A stretch of 64,000 nt of DNA from Mitsuaria sp. PDC51 (GTDB taxonomy: Bacteria; Pseudomonadota; Gammaproteobacteria; Burkholderiales; Burkholderiaceae_C), in assembly GCF_900113225.1 (NCBI RefSeq), contig NZ_FOZE01000001.1, positions 2,665,116 to 2,729,115 of the forward strand, read 5' to 3'. This document shows positions 27,202-35,510 of the stretch, piece after piece; within the stretch, counting starts at the first letter, position 1; every line of letters starts with the position of its first letter. The notes beneath the pieces were generated by a model, which saw only the letters and a program-made list of their open reading frames with translations, did not search any database and was not told where the DNA came from. The position numbers were made by a program, and so were the translations under genes.

Positions 27202-27283
27202 CCGCCCGTCGACACCCTGTTTCACGGGGCATGCAAGCCGGGGGGCCGCTGCTAGGATGCGGGCAGCTTTTGCTCCCCACACC

Positions 27284-28027
27284 ATGGCCGTCAAAGTTCT
27301 CATCGTCGAAGACAACCCCGTCGCCCGCAGCTTCCTGTGCCGCGTGGTGCGTGAAAGCTTCAGCGATGGCATGGAGATCACCGAGGCCGGCGACCTGGAA
27401 GGCGCCCGCCGGCAACTCGCCAAGGTCGAGAGCGACGGCAGCGCCGGCAACGGCTACAAGCTGATCCTGATCGACCTGGAGCTGCCGGACGGCAACGGCA
27501 TGGAGTTCCTGGGCGAGCTGTCCGGCAAGCCTGCGGTCAAGATCGTCACGACGCTGTACTCGGACGACGACCACCTCTTCCCGGCCCTGCAGCGCGGCGC
27601 GGACGGCTACCTGCTGAAGGAAGACCGTTTCGAGGTGCTGGTCGAGGAACTGCAGCGCATCGTGCGCGGCCAGCCGCCGCTGTCGCCGGCGATCGCGCGG
27701 CGGCTGCTGTCGCATTTCCGGCCGGGCTCCACCGGCGATTCGGGGCCGATGGGACTGAACTCCGGCTTCGGCAGCCTGACCTCGACGGCCACGCCCAGCG
27801 GGCGCGGCGTGACGCTGGATCCGGTGCCCGAATGGGAACGCCTGACCCCGCGCGAGAACGAGGTGCTGACCTACCTCAGCAAGGGTTTCACGATCAAGGA
27901 GATCGCGAACCTGATGGGCATCAAGTGGTTCACCGTCAACGACCACATCAAGTCCATCTACAAGAAGCTCAACGTCTCCAGCCGCGCCGAGGCGGCCGTG
28001 CTGGCGAGCAAGCAGGGGTTGGTCTGA
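27284..28027 (+). CDS. Response regulator, NarL/LuxR family (orphan)
   Basis: A 247-residue regulator. The start MAVKVLIVEDNPVARSF at 27284 is chosen over an upstream ATG because the receiver begins there. The receiver has the acidic ED pair, the phospho-acceptor Asp in LILIDLELPDGNG (about residue 64), T/Y switch residues (VTTLYSDDD) and Lys in GYLLKEDRF. After a linker of about 45 residues rich in Ser, Gly and Thr comes a LuxR-type helix-turn-helix (LTPRENEVLTYLSKGFTIKE, then FTVNDHIKSIYKKLNVSSR). No histidine kinase is adjacent. The activator role and targets are unknown. Confidence 0.92.
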   Translation: MAVKVLIVEDNPVARSFLCRVVRESFSDGMEITEAGDLEGARRQLAKVESDGSAGNGYKLILIDLELPDGNGMEFLGELSGKPAVKIVTTLYSDDDHLFPALQRGADGYLLKEDRFEVLVEELQRIVRGQPPLSPAIARRLLSHFRPGSTGDSGPMGLNSGFGSLTSTATPSGRGVTLDPVPEWERLTPRENEVLTYLSKGFTIKEIANLMGIKWFTVNDHIKSIYKKLNVSSRAEAAVLASKQGLV

Positions 28028-28070
28028 GGCCCGCGGCCGGCGCTCGCCGGCCGGTTCCGCGCCAGGTGGA

Positions 28071-30464
28071 TCACCACCGATAACCCACCTTCGCGTAGTA
28101 CTGCCGCCCATTGAAGCCGAAGGGCGAGAACTGGTTGTAGGCCAGGATCCCGCCGATGGCATTGGCGGCGATGACCCGGTCCGGATAGCGGTCGGTGAGG
28201 TTGTCGACACCCGCGCTGACCTGCCAGGCGCCCTGCTCCCATCCCGCCGACACGTCCAGCAGCCAGGCCGCGCCGAAGGTCTGGTCGTTCGCCGCGCTGG
28301 ACTGGCGGATGACGAAACTGCCGTAGCGGCTGGCGGCCACGCGGCCGCTCCACGGTCCCCAGCGGTGTTCCGCGCTCGCCACCAGCTTGTCCTTGGGCGA
28401 GCCGACGGTCGCCCGCGCCAGCGTCACACGATCGATCAGCGTCAGGTTGTTGGCGCTCAGCAGCGCCGGGTTGTCGTCGACATGGCGCACCGAATTCCTG
28501 TTGTGGTTGTAGGCCAGCGTGTACTGGCCGCGGCCGGCACGGCCCCAGTCCTGCTGCCAGGTGCTCACGACATCGACACCGCGGGTGCGCGTATCCAGCG
28601 CGTTGGTGAAGTAGCGCCCGGCGCTCACCAGCACGCCCTGCGCGGCCAGCTGGTCCCGCAGCGCGGTCGGCAACGAGAGGTTGGCCGACAGCAGGATGCG
28701 GTCGTCGATGTCGATCTGGTAGACGTCCACTGTGGTCTGCCACTGCGCCAGCGGCTGCAGCAGCAGGCCCAGGCTGAGGTTGCGGGACTTCTCCGGCTTC
28801 AGCGGCTTCGCGCCCAGGGCCGCGGCGGCAGCGGACTCGACCGGGAAGGTGCCCGCTTCCACCAGCGCGCCGTTGATCAGATTGGTCGAGGTGGTGGCGA
28901 AGAACCGCTGCGCCAGCGACGGCGCGCGGAAGCCGGTGGACACGGTGCCGCGCAGCGCCACGGCCGGCGACCAGGCATAACGGCCCGACAACTTGGCCGA
29001 ACTCGCGCCGCCGAAGTCGTCGTAATGCTCGGCCCGCAGCGCGGCCGAGGCGCTGAAGGCCTGCGTCACCCGGCCTTCCAGGCTGGCATAGGCCGCCACG
29101 TCGCGGCGCGCATGCGCGCCGGCATTGCCAGGCTGGAAGCCGGGGAAACCGGACGCGCCGCCGCTCTGGTACGACGCGGGCTCGCCGGCGTCGATCTCGT
29201 AGCGCTCGCGGCGAGCCTCCGCGCCCAGGGCCAGCGTCCAGGGCGCGGCCAGGCCGAGGTCGATTTCGCGCGAGAGATCCAGGTTGAGCACTGTCTGCTG
29301 GTTGCTCAGCCGGCCCGCGTCGAAGCGCGTCGGGCTGGCATTGCCCAGCGAGTAGTTCGCGGTGTCGGTGACGTCGATGTCGAAGCGGTTGCGGCCATGG
29401 TTGAGGCTCGCGTCCCAGGACCAGCCGGCGAGTTCGCCCCGCACGCCGGCGATCAGGCCGACGTCGACCGTGGTGCTGCGCTGCAGCGGAAGGAAGCCCT
29501 CGGGATACAGGTCGGCGACGTCGTTGGCCACCGCGGTGGCGCGGGTGCGCCAGAAGGCGGCGGACACCGTGTCGCGATGGCTGAGCGTGGCGACGGCATA
29601 GGCCTGCAGCGCGCCGGCCAGCGGCAGCTCGGCGTTCAGCACGGCGGCCTGCTGATGGCTGTCCGGATCGCCGAGCCGGTTGTTGACCTGCCCGAAACGC
29701 GGTTCGCTCGCCGCCTCGCGGGTGTCGACGCCGGCGCGGTTGGTGCGCTGCTGATGGCGGTTCTCGAGCGCGAAGCGGATCCATCCGTCCGGCCCCAGGG
29801 CGAATCCGGCGCTGGCGGATTCGGTGTGCCGCAAGCCGTCGCCGGCATCGGTCTGGCCGAGCTCGGCATTGACGCCGCCGCCGCGCGCGCCCTTCTTCAG
29901 GACGATGTTGATGACGCCGGCGATCGCGTCGGACCCGTACTGCGCCGCGGCGCCGTCGCGCAGCACCTCGATGCGCTCGATCGCGGCCAGCGGAATGGTG
30001 TTCAGGTCCACCGGCGCGGCCCCCCGCCCCTGCGTGCCGTTGATGTTGACCACCGCGGTGGTGTGGCGGCGCTTGCCGTCGATCAGCACCAGCGTCTGGT
30101 CGGGCGAGAGCCCGCGCAACTGGGCGGGCCGCACCGCGTCGGAGGCGTCGGTCAGCGACGGGCGCGGGAAGTTCAGCGAGGGCAGCAACTGCCCGAGCGC
30201 TGTCGCAAGCTCGGTGGTCCCGGTGCGCTGCAGGTCCGCGGCGCTGAGGACGTCGACAGGCGACTCGGACTCGGCGACCGTGCGATTGACGCGGCGCGTG
30301 CCGGTGACGACGACCTGCTGGAGCTGATCCGCCGATGCCGCCGCCGAAGGCAACGAGCTTTGAGCATGCACCGACGGCGCGAAGCTGGCGATGGCGGCGA
30401 GCGCGACGACGCTCAACGGGATGGCGTGGCGGTACGGCGAAGGAAATGGCGAGCGAAGGACCAT
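28071..30464 (-). CDS. TonB-dependent outer-membrane receptor
   Basis: A 797-residue receptor. A signal peptide of about 34 residues ends at VHAQSS. The plug domain begins at VVVTGTRRVNRTVAESESPV and contains LRGLSPDQTLVLIDGKRRHT and IERIEVLRDGAAAQYGSDAI. The 22-strand barrel follows and ends in the aromatic YYAKVGYRW. The plug type (FPRPSLTDASDAVRPAQLRG) is common in xanthomonads and sphingomonads and is usually annotated as a general nutrient or vitamin receptor. The ligand is not clear. It follows a DUF1828 gene on the same strand with an 85-base gap. Confidence 0.93.
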   Translation of the reverse strand: MVLRSPFPSPYRHAIPLSVVALAAIASFAPSVHAQSSLPSAAASADQLQQVVVTGTRRVNRTVAESESPVDVLSAADLQRTGTTELATALGQLLPSLNFPRPSLTDASDAVRPAQLRGLSPDQTLVLIDGKRRHTTAVVNINGTQGRGAAPVDLNTIPLAAIERIEVLRDGAAAQYGSDAIAGVINIVLKKGARGGGVNAELGQTDAGDGLRHTESASAGFALGPDGWIRFALENRHQQRTNRAGVDTREAASEPRFGQVNNRLGDPDSHQQAAVLNAELPLAGALQAYAVATLSHRDTVSAAFWRTRATAVANDVADLYPEGFLPLQRSTTVDVGLIAGVRGELAGWSWDASLNHGRNRFDIDVTDTANYSLGNASPTRFDAGRLSNQQTVLNLDLSREIDLGLAAPWTLALGAEARRERYEIDAGEPASYQSGGASGFPGFQPGNAGAHARRDVAAYASLEGRVTQAFSASAALRAEHYDDFGGASSAKLSGRYAWSPAVALRGTVSTGFRAPSLAQRFFATTSTNLINGALVEAGTFPVESAAAAALGAKPLKPEKSRNLSLGLLLQPLAQWQTTVDVYQIDIDDRILLSANLSLPTALRDQLAAQGVLVSAGRYFTNALDTRTRGVDVVSTWQQDWGRAGRGQYTLAYNHNRNSVRHVDDNPALLSANNLTLIDRVTLARATVGSPKDKLVASAEHRWGPWSGRVAASRYGSFVIRQSSAANDQTFGAAWLLDVSAGWEQGAWQVSAGVDNLTDRYPDRVIAANAIGGILAYNQFSPFGFNGRQYYAKVGYRW

Positions 30465-30549
30465 GGGGCTTTCAAGGATTCATCGATCAAGACAGTGCCG
30501 TAGCCTGCGTGAGCCGGCATGCCCGGACAAAGAAGCTCGGCGCAGATGC

Positions 30550-30975
30550 TCATGCGGAGGGAGTACTCGACAGTGCGAAATCGCGGCCGCGGCTTCTAAG
30601 TCCTAAATCTTCCAGCCGGCAAATGCACCGCCCCAACCGGAACAAGCCTCGCACCAGATCATTGACGCCAACGGCGACGACCAGCTCTCCGTCGTGATCC
30701 GAGACACCGCACTCTCGAAGCACCCGCTGAAAGTGCTCGCCACATGAGCCGCTGAGAAGCTCCGTCAAATCGTTCTCGTAGCTGAGGCGCATCAGCGTGT
30801 TGGCCGAGTCGCTCAATCGCCAGCCTTCGTTCTCCCGTGCGACATGGATGACAGGGCAATCTCCGTCCCGCCCTTCGAAAGGCAGGGACACCGCAAACTG
30901 CCCCCTTCGCTCGACGACGTTCACCTCCCGATAGAACATCGCGAACAGCTGTTGCTCAAAATCGCCTGGTTCCAT
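30550..30975 (-). CDS. DUF1828-like protein, possibly truncated
   Basis: A 141-residue cytoplasmic protein. The body matches the DUF1828 layout: a GDCPVIHVARENEGWRLSDS stretch (the family reads G-D-x-I...sDdG), then TLMRLSYENDLTEL, then LRECGVSDHDGELVVAVG. Full-length relatives usually continue another 100 or so residues (DUF1829); here the frame ends after RSRGRDFALSSTPSA. Base composition is somewhat less GC-rich than neighbours (37 of 60 in one counted line). Function of the family is unknown, though it is frequent on mobile and phage-like elements. Confidence 0.6.
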   Translation of the reverse strand: MEPGDFEQQLFAMFYREVNVVERRGQFAVSLPFEGRDGDCPVIHVARENEGWRLSDSANTLMRLSYENDLTELLSGSCGEHFQRVLRECGVSDHDGELVVAVGVNDLVRGLFRLGRCICRLEDLGLRSRGRDFALSSTPSA

Positions 30976-31092
30976 TGACCACGCCCTCGCTTCACCTGAG
31001 ACCGAAGCCCAGTCTAGGCACGCCCTAGCAGGTCGATTTCAAGCGAGTTGGCATGAACGCAACGCTTCACAGCGCGCCGGCCGGACTGCCGC

Positions 31093-31704
31093 TCACGCCA
31101 CCGGCCGCTGCGTCTCCCCCCACCCCGGATTGATCAACGCGAAGGTCTCGTGGTCGCGCCACGCGCCGTCGATGAACAGGTAGCGCGGGCTGAAACCCTC
31201 GCGCCGGAAGCCCAGGCGTTCCAGCACGCGGCGGCTGCGCGCGTTCTCGGGCCTCACCGACGCCTGCACCCGATGCAGCGACACCGCCGGCCCGAAGGCC
31301 TGGTCGAGCAGGCACTTCAGCGCCTCCTGCATCAGGCCGCCGCCGACGCAGCCCTGGTCCAGGCTGTAGCCCAGCATCGCGCTCTGGAACACGCCCCGCA
31401 CCACGTCGGAGAGCGCGCACTGGCCGATCACGCGATCCGGCGCCTCGTGCAGCGACAACCAGAAGCGCCAGATCGTGCCGGCCTCGAAACCGGCCTCCTC
31501 GCGCGCCAGGCGGGCCCGCGTGGGCTCCAGGTCCCAATGATCGGCCGGCCGCGTCGGGTCCCAGCGCGCAAAGTGCGCGGCATTGCGGGACTGGTAATCG
31601 ATGATGGCCTCGGCCATCGCGGGCGCCGAGGCGCGCATCAGCAGGCGCGCGGTGCGCAGCCGCTTGAGCGGCGATCCGGCTTGGGGCTGGGATTCGGACG
31701 ACAT
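31093..31704 (-). CDS. GNAT acetyltransferase, RimJ/RimL type
   Basis: The start MSSESQPQAGS at 31704 gives 203 residues. It has the RimJ/RimL layout: TARLLMRASAPAMAEAIIDY at the start, VIGQCALSDVVRGVFQSAML, the acetyl-CoA loop GYSLDQGCVGGGLMQEALK, and ASVRPENARSRRVLERLGFR. Members acetylate N-termini of ribosomal proteins or small molecules. It lies on the same strand as the MFS gene upstream, with a 56-base gap, and may share its message. Confidence 0.92.
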   Translation of the reverse strand: MSSESQPQAGSPLKRLRTARLLMRASAPAMAEAIIDYQSRNAAHFARWDPTRPADHWDLEPTRARLAREEAGFEAGTIWRFWLSLHEAPDRVIGQCALSDVVRGVFQSAMLGYSLDQGCVGGGLMQEALKCLLDQAFGPAVSLHRVQASVRPENARSRRVLERLGFRREGFSPRYLFIDGAWRDHETFALINPGWGETQRPVA

Positions 31705-31760
31705 GCCGCGACTGTAGGGCTTCGCACCGCGGTCCTCACCGCGAAGCCAGCGACCCAGGC

Positions 31761-32987
31761 TCAGCGCGGCGGCGTTGCCGGCGTTGCCGCGTTTCGCGCC
31801 GGAATCCACACGCCCAGCAGCCCCGCCGCCAGCAGCGCCAGCCCGCCGGTGACCGCGATGCCGCCGGCCAGCGACGCGGTCGCCACCAGCGCCGAGAGCA
31901 AGGCCGGGCCGCAGGAGCCGCCCAGGTCCGAGAGGAAGCGCCACACCGCGAGGAAGTAGGCGCGGCCGTGGCGCGGGGCGTGGTCGGCGCCCAGCGTCAT
32001 GATCAAGCCCGACCCGATGCCGTTGCCCAGGCCGATCGCCGTCGCGGCGGCCAGCAGCGAGACGAAACCGGTGCTGAACGGCATCGCCAGCAGGGCCAGG
32101 CCGATGAGGGCCATCGACGGCACCGCCACCCAGCGCCGGCCCTTGAGGTCCATCACGCGTCCGGCCGGATAGAACAGCAGCATCTCGATGCCGCCGGAGA
32201 TGCCGTAGATCAGCGAAGTCACCGCCGGCGCCAGCAGCAGGTGGTCCGCCCACAGCGGGATCACCGCCTGGCGCGAGGCCCGCACCGCGCTGACCAGCAG
32301 CACGCCCAGCCCCAGCGTCAGGAACACGCGGCGGTGGTCGGCCAGGATGGTGACGAGCGTGACCGGCGCCGGCGCGCTCGCGCCCGCGAGGTGCGGCGGC
32401 AGCTCCAGGTCGGGCAACCGCGCGCCAATGGCCGCCGCCGCCAGGACGCCGGCGATGCCCACGCCAAAGGCCGCAGACAGCCCGAAGGCATGGACCGCCG
32501 CGGCCGACAGGAAGGGACCGATGAACATGCCGATGCGCATCACGCCACCCAGCGTCGACAGCGCCCGCGCGCGATAGACGGCCGGCACCGCCTCGGTGAG
32601 GTAGCTCTGGCGCGCCAGGTTGTAGACCGCCTGCGACATGCCCACCATGAAGCAGCCGATCGCCAGCGGCACCACGCCCGGCAGCAGCACGCACAGCGCC
32701 ATGCCGAGCGCGCTCCACACGCCGGCCGCCACGATGGCCCAGCGCTCGCCCCAGCGCATCGTGATCAGCGAGGCCGGGATGTTGTTGAGCAGCGAGCCCA
32801 GCCCGATCAGCGTCACCACGAAGGCCGCCATCGACACCGACGCGCCCAGCTCGCGCGCCATCAGCGGCACGATCGGCAGGATAGCGCCCTCCCCCAGGCC
32901 GAACAGCAGCGACGGCCCGAAGGCCGGCACCGCGATCCGTCGGAACGAGAAGCTTGCGGCGGGATCGGCGCTGGGGGTGGGCGGCAT
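31761..32987 (-). CDS. MFS transporter
   Basis: A 408-residue protein with 12 predicted membrane helices. Signature segments are FGLGEGAILPIVPLMARELG in the first helix and GLGSLLNNIPASLITMRWGE (loop 2-3 with a modified D/R motif). AVYRARALSTLGGVMRIGMFIGP in helix 5 resembles drug-proton antiporters. A drug or metabolite exporter is the likely role. A probable promoter region follows upstream (32988-33260). Confidence 0.9.
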   Translation of the reverse strand: MPPTPSADPAASFSFRRIAVPAFGPSLLFGLGEGAILPIVPLMARELGASVSMAAFVVTLIGLGSLLNNIPASLITMRWGERWAIVAAGVWSALGMALCVLLPGVVPLAIGCFMVGMSQAVYNLARQSYLTEAVPAVYRARALSTLGGVMRIGMFIGPFLSAAAVHAFGLSAAFGVGIAGVLAAAAIGARLPDLELPPHLAGASAPAPVTLVTILADHRRVFLTLGLGVLLVSAVRASRQAVIPLWADHLLLAPAVTSLIYGISGGIEMLLFYPAGRVMDLKGRRWVAVPSMALIGLALLAMPFSTGFVSLLAAATAIGLGNGIGSGLIMTLGADHAPRHGRAYFLAVWRFLSDLGGSCGPALLSALVATASLAGGIAVTGGLALLAAGLLGVWIPARNAATPATPPR

Positions 32988-33100
32988 GGCGGGGACAGGC
33001 TGCGAGGTCCGGGACGACGATAAGCGAGGTCGGTCCGCACCGATGCCGCCACTCGCCCGTCCCGCGCCGGCCGCCCGGACATCGCACAGCCCTGCGCACC

Positions 33101-33220
33101 GAGGGCCACGCCAATGGCCATGGACTGGCCGATGGCTTCGCCTACGACGACGTCGGCAGCTTCAGCCCCTCGCCGCACACGAACGCGCCGACGACGGTGA
33201 CCTACACCATCGGCTGGTAA
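33101..33220 (+). pseudogene. C-terminal remnant of a secreted enzyme, possibly GH64-like
   Basis: Forty codons ending in TAA encode NGHGLADGFAYDDVGSFSPS followed by PHTNAPTTVTYTIGW. The ADGFAYDDV block and the PTTVTYTIGW ending resemble the C-terminus of GH64/thaumatin-like beta-1,3-glucanases, whose last strand follows an aromatic-DDV motif. No upstream domain remains: the frame runs back into sequence antisense to the MFS start. It lies in the 281-base gap between the MFS and peptidase genes. The family match is from memory of the motif and is tentative. Confidence 0.4.
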
Positions 33221-33268
33221 GCCGCGCCGCGCGGGCACCGGCCTCGCCTCCCGGCGAGGCCGGGCGCC

Positions 33269-35344
33269 TCACTGCGCGCTGGTCGGGGTCGCGGGATCCT
33301 TCGTGGCGAGGTGCTTGGCGAGGAAGCGCTCCATCCGCCCGAAGAAGTCGACGTCCGTGGCCAGCATGCGCCAGCCGTGGCCTTCCCCGTTGTAGGTGAC
33401 GTACTCGACGTCCTTGTGGCCGGCCCGCTCGAGCGCGCGGCGGAAGTCGGTCGCGTGGTCGATCGGCACGCGGCGATCGTCGATGCCGTGGGCGATCAGG
33501 ACCGGCGCCTTCAGGTCGGCCGCGCGGCGCAGCGGCGAGGTGCGCCGCAGCCGCTCGGCCTCCTTGACGCGGTCGCCGATCATCGCGGTCATGCCGAAAC
33601 GGCGCGAAGCATCGCTCGCGTCGCTCCAGTCCAGGGTGAAGAGGTAGTCGAGGTCGGTCACGCCGGCCCAGCTCACGCCGCAGCGGTACTGCCCCGGGTC
33701 CTTGATGAGCGCCATCATCGACGCGTAGCCGCCGTAGCTCGCGCCCGCGATGCAGACCCGCTTCGGATCGACCAGACCCTGCTTGACGGCCCAGGCCAGC
33801 GCATCGCTGAGGTCGTCGATCATCCCCTCGCCCCATTGCCGCCAGCCGGCGCGGAAGAGCCGGTCGCCATAGCCGCTGCTGCCGCGGAACTCGGGTTCGA
33901 TCACGACATAACCGCGCGAGGCCAGGAACTGCGGCAAGGCGTTCCAGCCCCAGGAGGTGCCGCGCACGAAGGGCCCGCCGTGCACCAGCATGACGGCCGG
34001 ACGCGGGCCGGCCGCGGCACCGCGGGGCTTGGTGACCATCACCGGGAATTCGAGCCCGTCACGGGCGCGCACGCGCGACAGGTCGACCTGCGCCATCTCC
34101 GCGGCGCGGATCCACGGCCGCGCGGCGCCGAAGGCCAGCAGCTTGTGGGTCCCCTGGTCGTAGAGGAAGTACTCCGGCGGCTGCGTGTCCGACATCGAGG
34201 TCACCATCACCCGCCCCGTCTTGAGGCAGCGCCGGCAGGCCAGCCGGTTGATGCGGCCCGGCAGCGCGCCGTCGACCTCGGCCTGCATGCGCTTGAGCGT
34301 CGGGTCGAACCAGTGCGTCGACGGCGCGTCGTTTTCATAGTGCAGGCCCAGCAGGCGCCGGCTCTCGGCGTCGAAGACCGCCTCGCCCTGGAAGTCGTAG
34401 CCCTGCACCGAGACCAGCGGCTCGTCCTCCTGCTTCAGCGTCTTGGGATCGATGCGGTACAGCGCCTGCGTGCCCGCCGGCGTGCCGGCCACCACCAGGC
34501 GCAGGCCGCGGCCGTCGGAGGCCAGCGGCTCCGCCGTGGGCGAGTTGACCCAGTCGCCGGACTGCGCCAGCGTCCAGGCGCCCTCGGCCGTCTTGAAGTA
34601 CAGCGCCTCGCGGTCCTCGTCATGGGTCTGCAGCGCCCAGGGCTCGCCGCCGGGGTCGAGTTCCCAGCGGACCACGTTGGGCGGCGACTTGGCCTCCAGC
34701 GTCCGGCGTTGCTGCGTCTCGATGTTCAGGCGAGCCAGCTGGACCGACTTCAGGTCCCAGCGCGCGTCGTAACGGCCGTAGCCGACGATGACCTCACCGC
34801 TGTCGTCATCGGGCACGTCATAGAGGAACCATTCGAAGGGCAGCGCGCGCGTGATGATGCGCGACTCGAGCCGGCTCTCCTGCGCGTAGCGCGTCAGGAT
34901 CAGCTGCCGGCGCTCGCTGCCGTCGCGCTTGACGGTCCACAGGCCGGCGCTGTTCCCGTCGCGCCGCCTGCCGGCCTCGTCCTTGCCGGAGGTGTAGACC
35001 AGCCGGTCGCTGCCCACCCAGTCGAAGAAGGCGATGTCGGAGTCGGTGAAGCTGGCCACCACCGTGATGCGGTTGCCCTGGTCCGGCTCGATCACCGCGA
35101 GCGCGCTGCGTTCGCTCTCCGAGTTGCTGACGATCATCGCGACCGCGCGGCCGTCCGGCGACAGCTTGGGGCGACGCACCTGCGGGTCGCGGAAGAAGTC
35201 GGCGATCGGCGGTGGTGAGGCGGCCGTCGTGGCCGCCGTGGCCTGCCCTGCGGGCGCGCCTTGCGCCGTTCCCATCAGGCCCAGCGCGGCCAGCGCGCAC
35301 AGGCTCGCCCAGGCGGTCAGCCGCCCTGCGCGAATTCGATTCAT
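33269..35344 (-). CDS. S9 family peptidase (prolyl oligopeptidase/acylaminoacyl peptidase type), secreted
   Basis: The start MNRIRAGRLTAWAS at 35344 has a good GGGAGCGAGGG upstream and gives a 691-residue precursor with a Sec signal (cleavage near AQGAP). The N-terminal half is a WD-like beta-propeller (PKLSPDGRAVAM and repeats). The C-terminal alpha/beta-hydrolase has the nucleophile Ser in GASYGGYASMM (about residue 535), Asp in GIDDRRVP (about 621) and His in GEGHGW (about 655). It cleaves peptides in the periplasm or outside. It is monocistronic. Confidence 0.93.
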   Translation of the reverse strand: MNRIRAGRLTAWASLCALAALGLMGTAQGAPAGQATAATTAASPPPIADFFRDPQVRRPKLSPDGRAVAMIVSNSESERSALAVIEPDQGNRITVVASFTDSDIAFFDWVGSDRLVYTSGKDEAGRRRDGNSAGLWTVKRDGSERRQLILTRYAQESRLESRIITRALPFEWFLYDVPDDDSGEVIVGYGRYDARWDLKSVQLARLNIETQQRRTLEAKSPPNVVRWELDPGGEPWALQTHDEDREALYFKTAEGAWTLAQSGDWVNSPTAEPLASDGRGLRLVVAGTPAGTQALYRIDPKTLKQEDEPLVSVQGYDFQGEAVFDAESRRLLGLHYENDAPSTHWFDPTLKRMQAEVDGALPGRINRLACRRCLKTGRVMVTSMSDTQPPEYFLYDQGTHKLLAFGAARPWIRAAEMAQVDLSRVRARDGLEFPVMVTKPRGAAAGPRPAVMLVHGGPFVRGTSWGWNALPQFLASRGYVVIEPEFRGSSGYGDRLFRAGWRQWGEGMIDDLSDALAWAVKQGLVDPKRVCIAGASYGGYASMMALIKDPGQYRCGVSWAGVTDLDYLFTLDWSDASDASRRFGMTAMIGDRVKEAERLRRTSPLRRAADLKAPVLIAHGIDDRRVPIDHATDFRRALERAGHKDVEYVTYNGEGHGWRMLATDVDFFGRMERFLAKHLATKDPATPTSAQ

Positions 35345-35510
35345 CCCTCGCTCCCTGAAACAAGAATGGTGTGGTTCGTGTCCCCGCATTCTTGGCCAGT
35401 TCGCTCCGGCCCGGCACCGGGTCGATCCATGAGGGAAAAGCCTCGGTCGTGATCGACACGACCGGGCCCGCGTCACCACCGCATCACCACCGCGTCACCG
35501 CGTCACCTCA

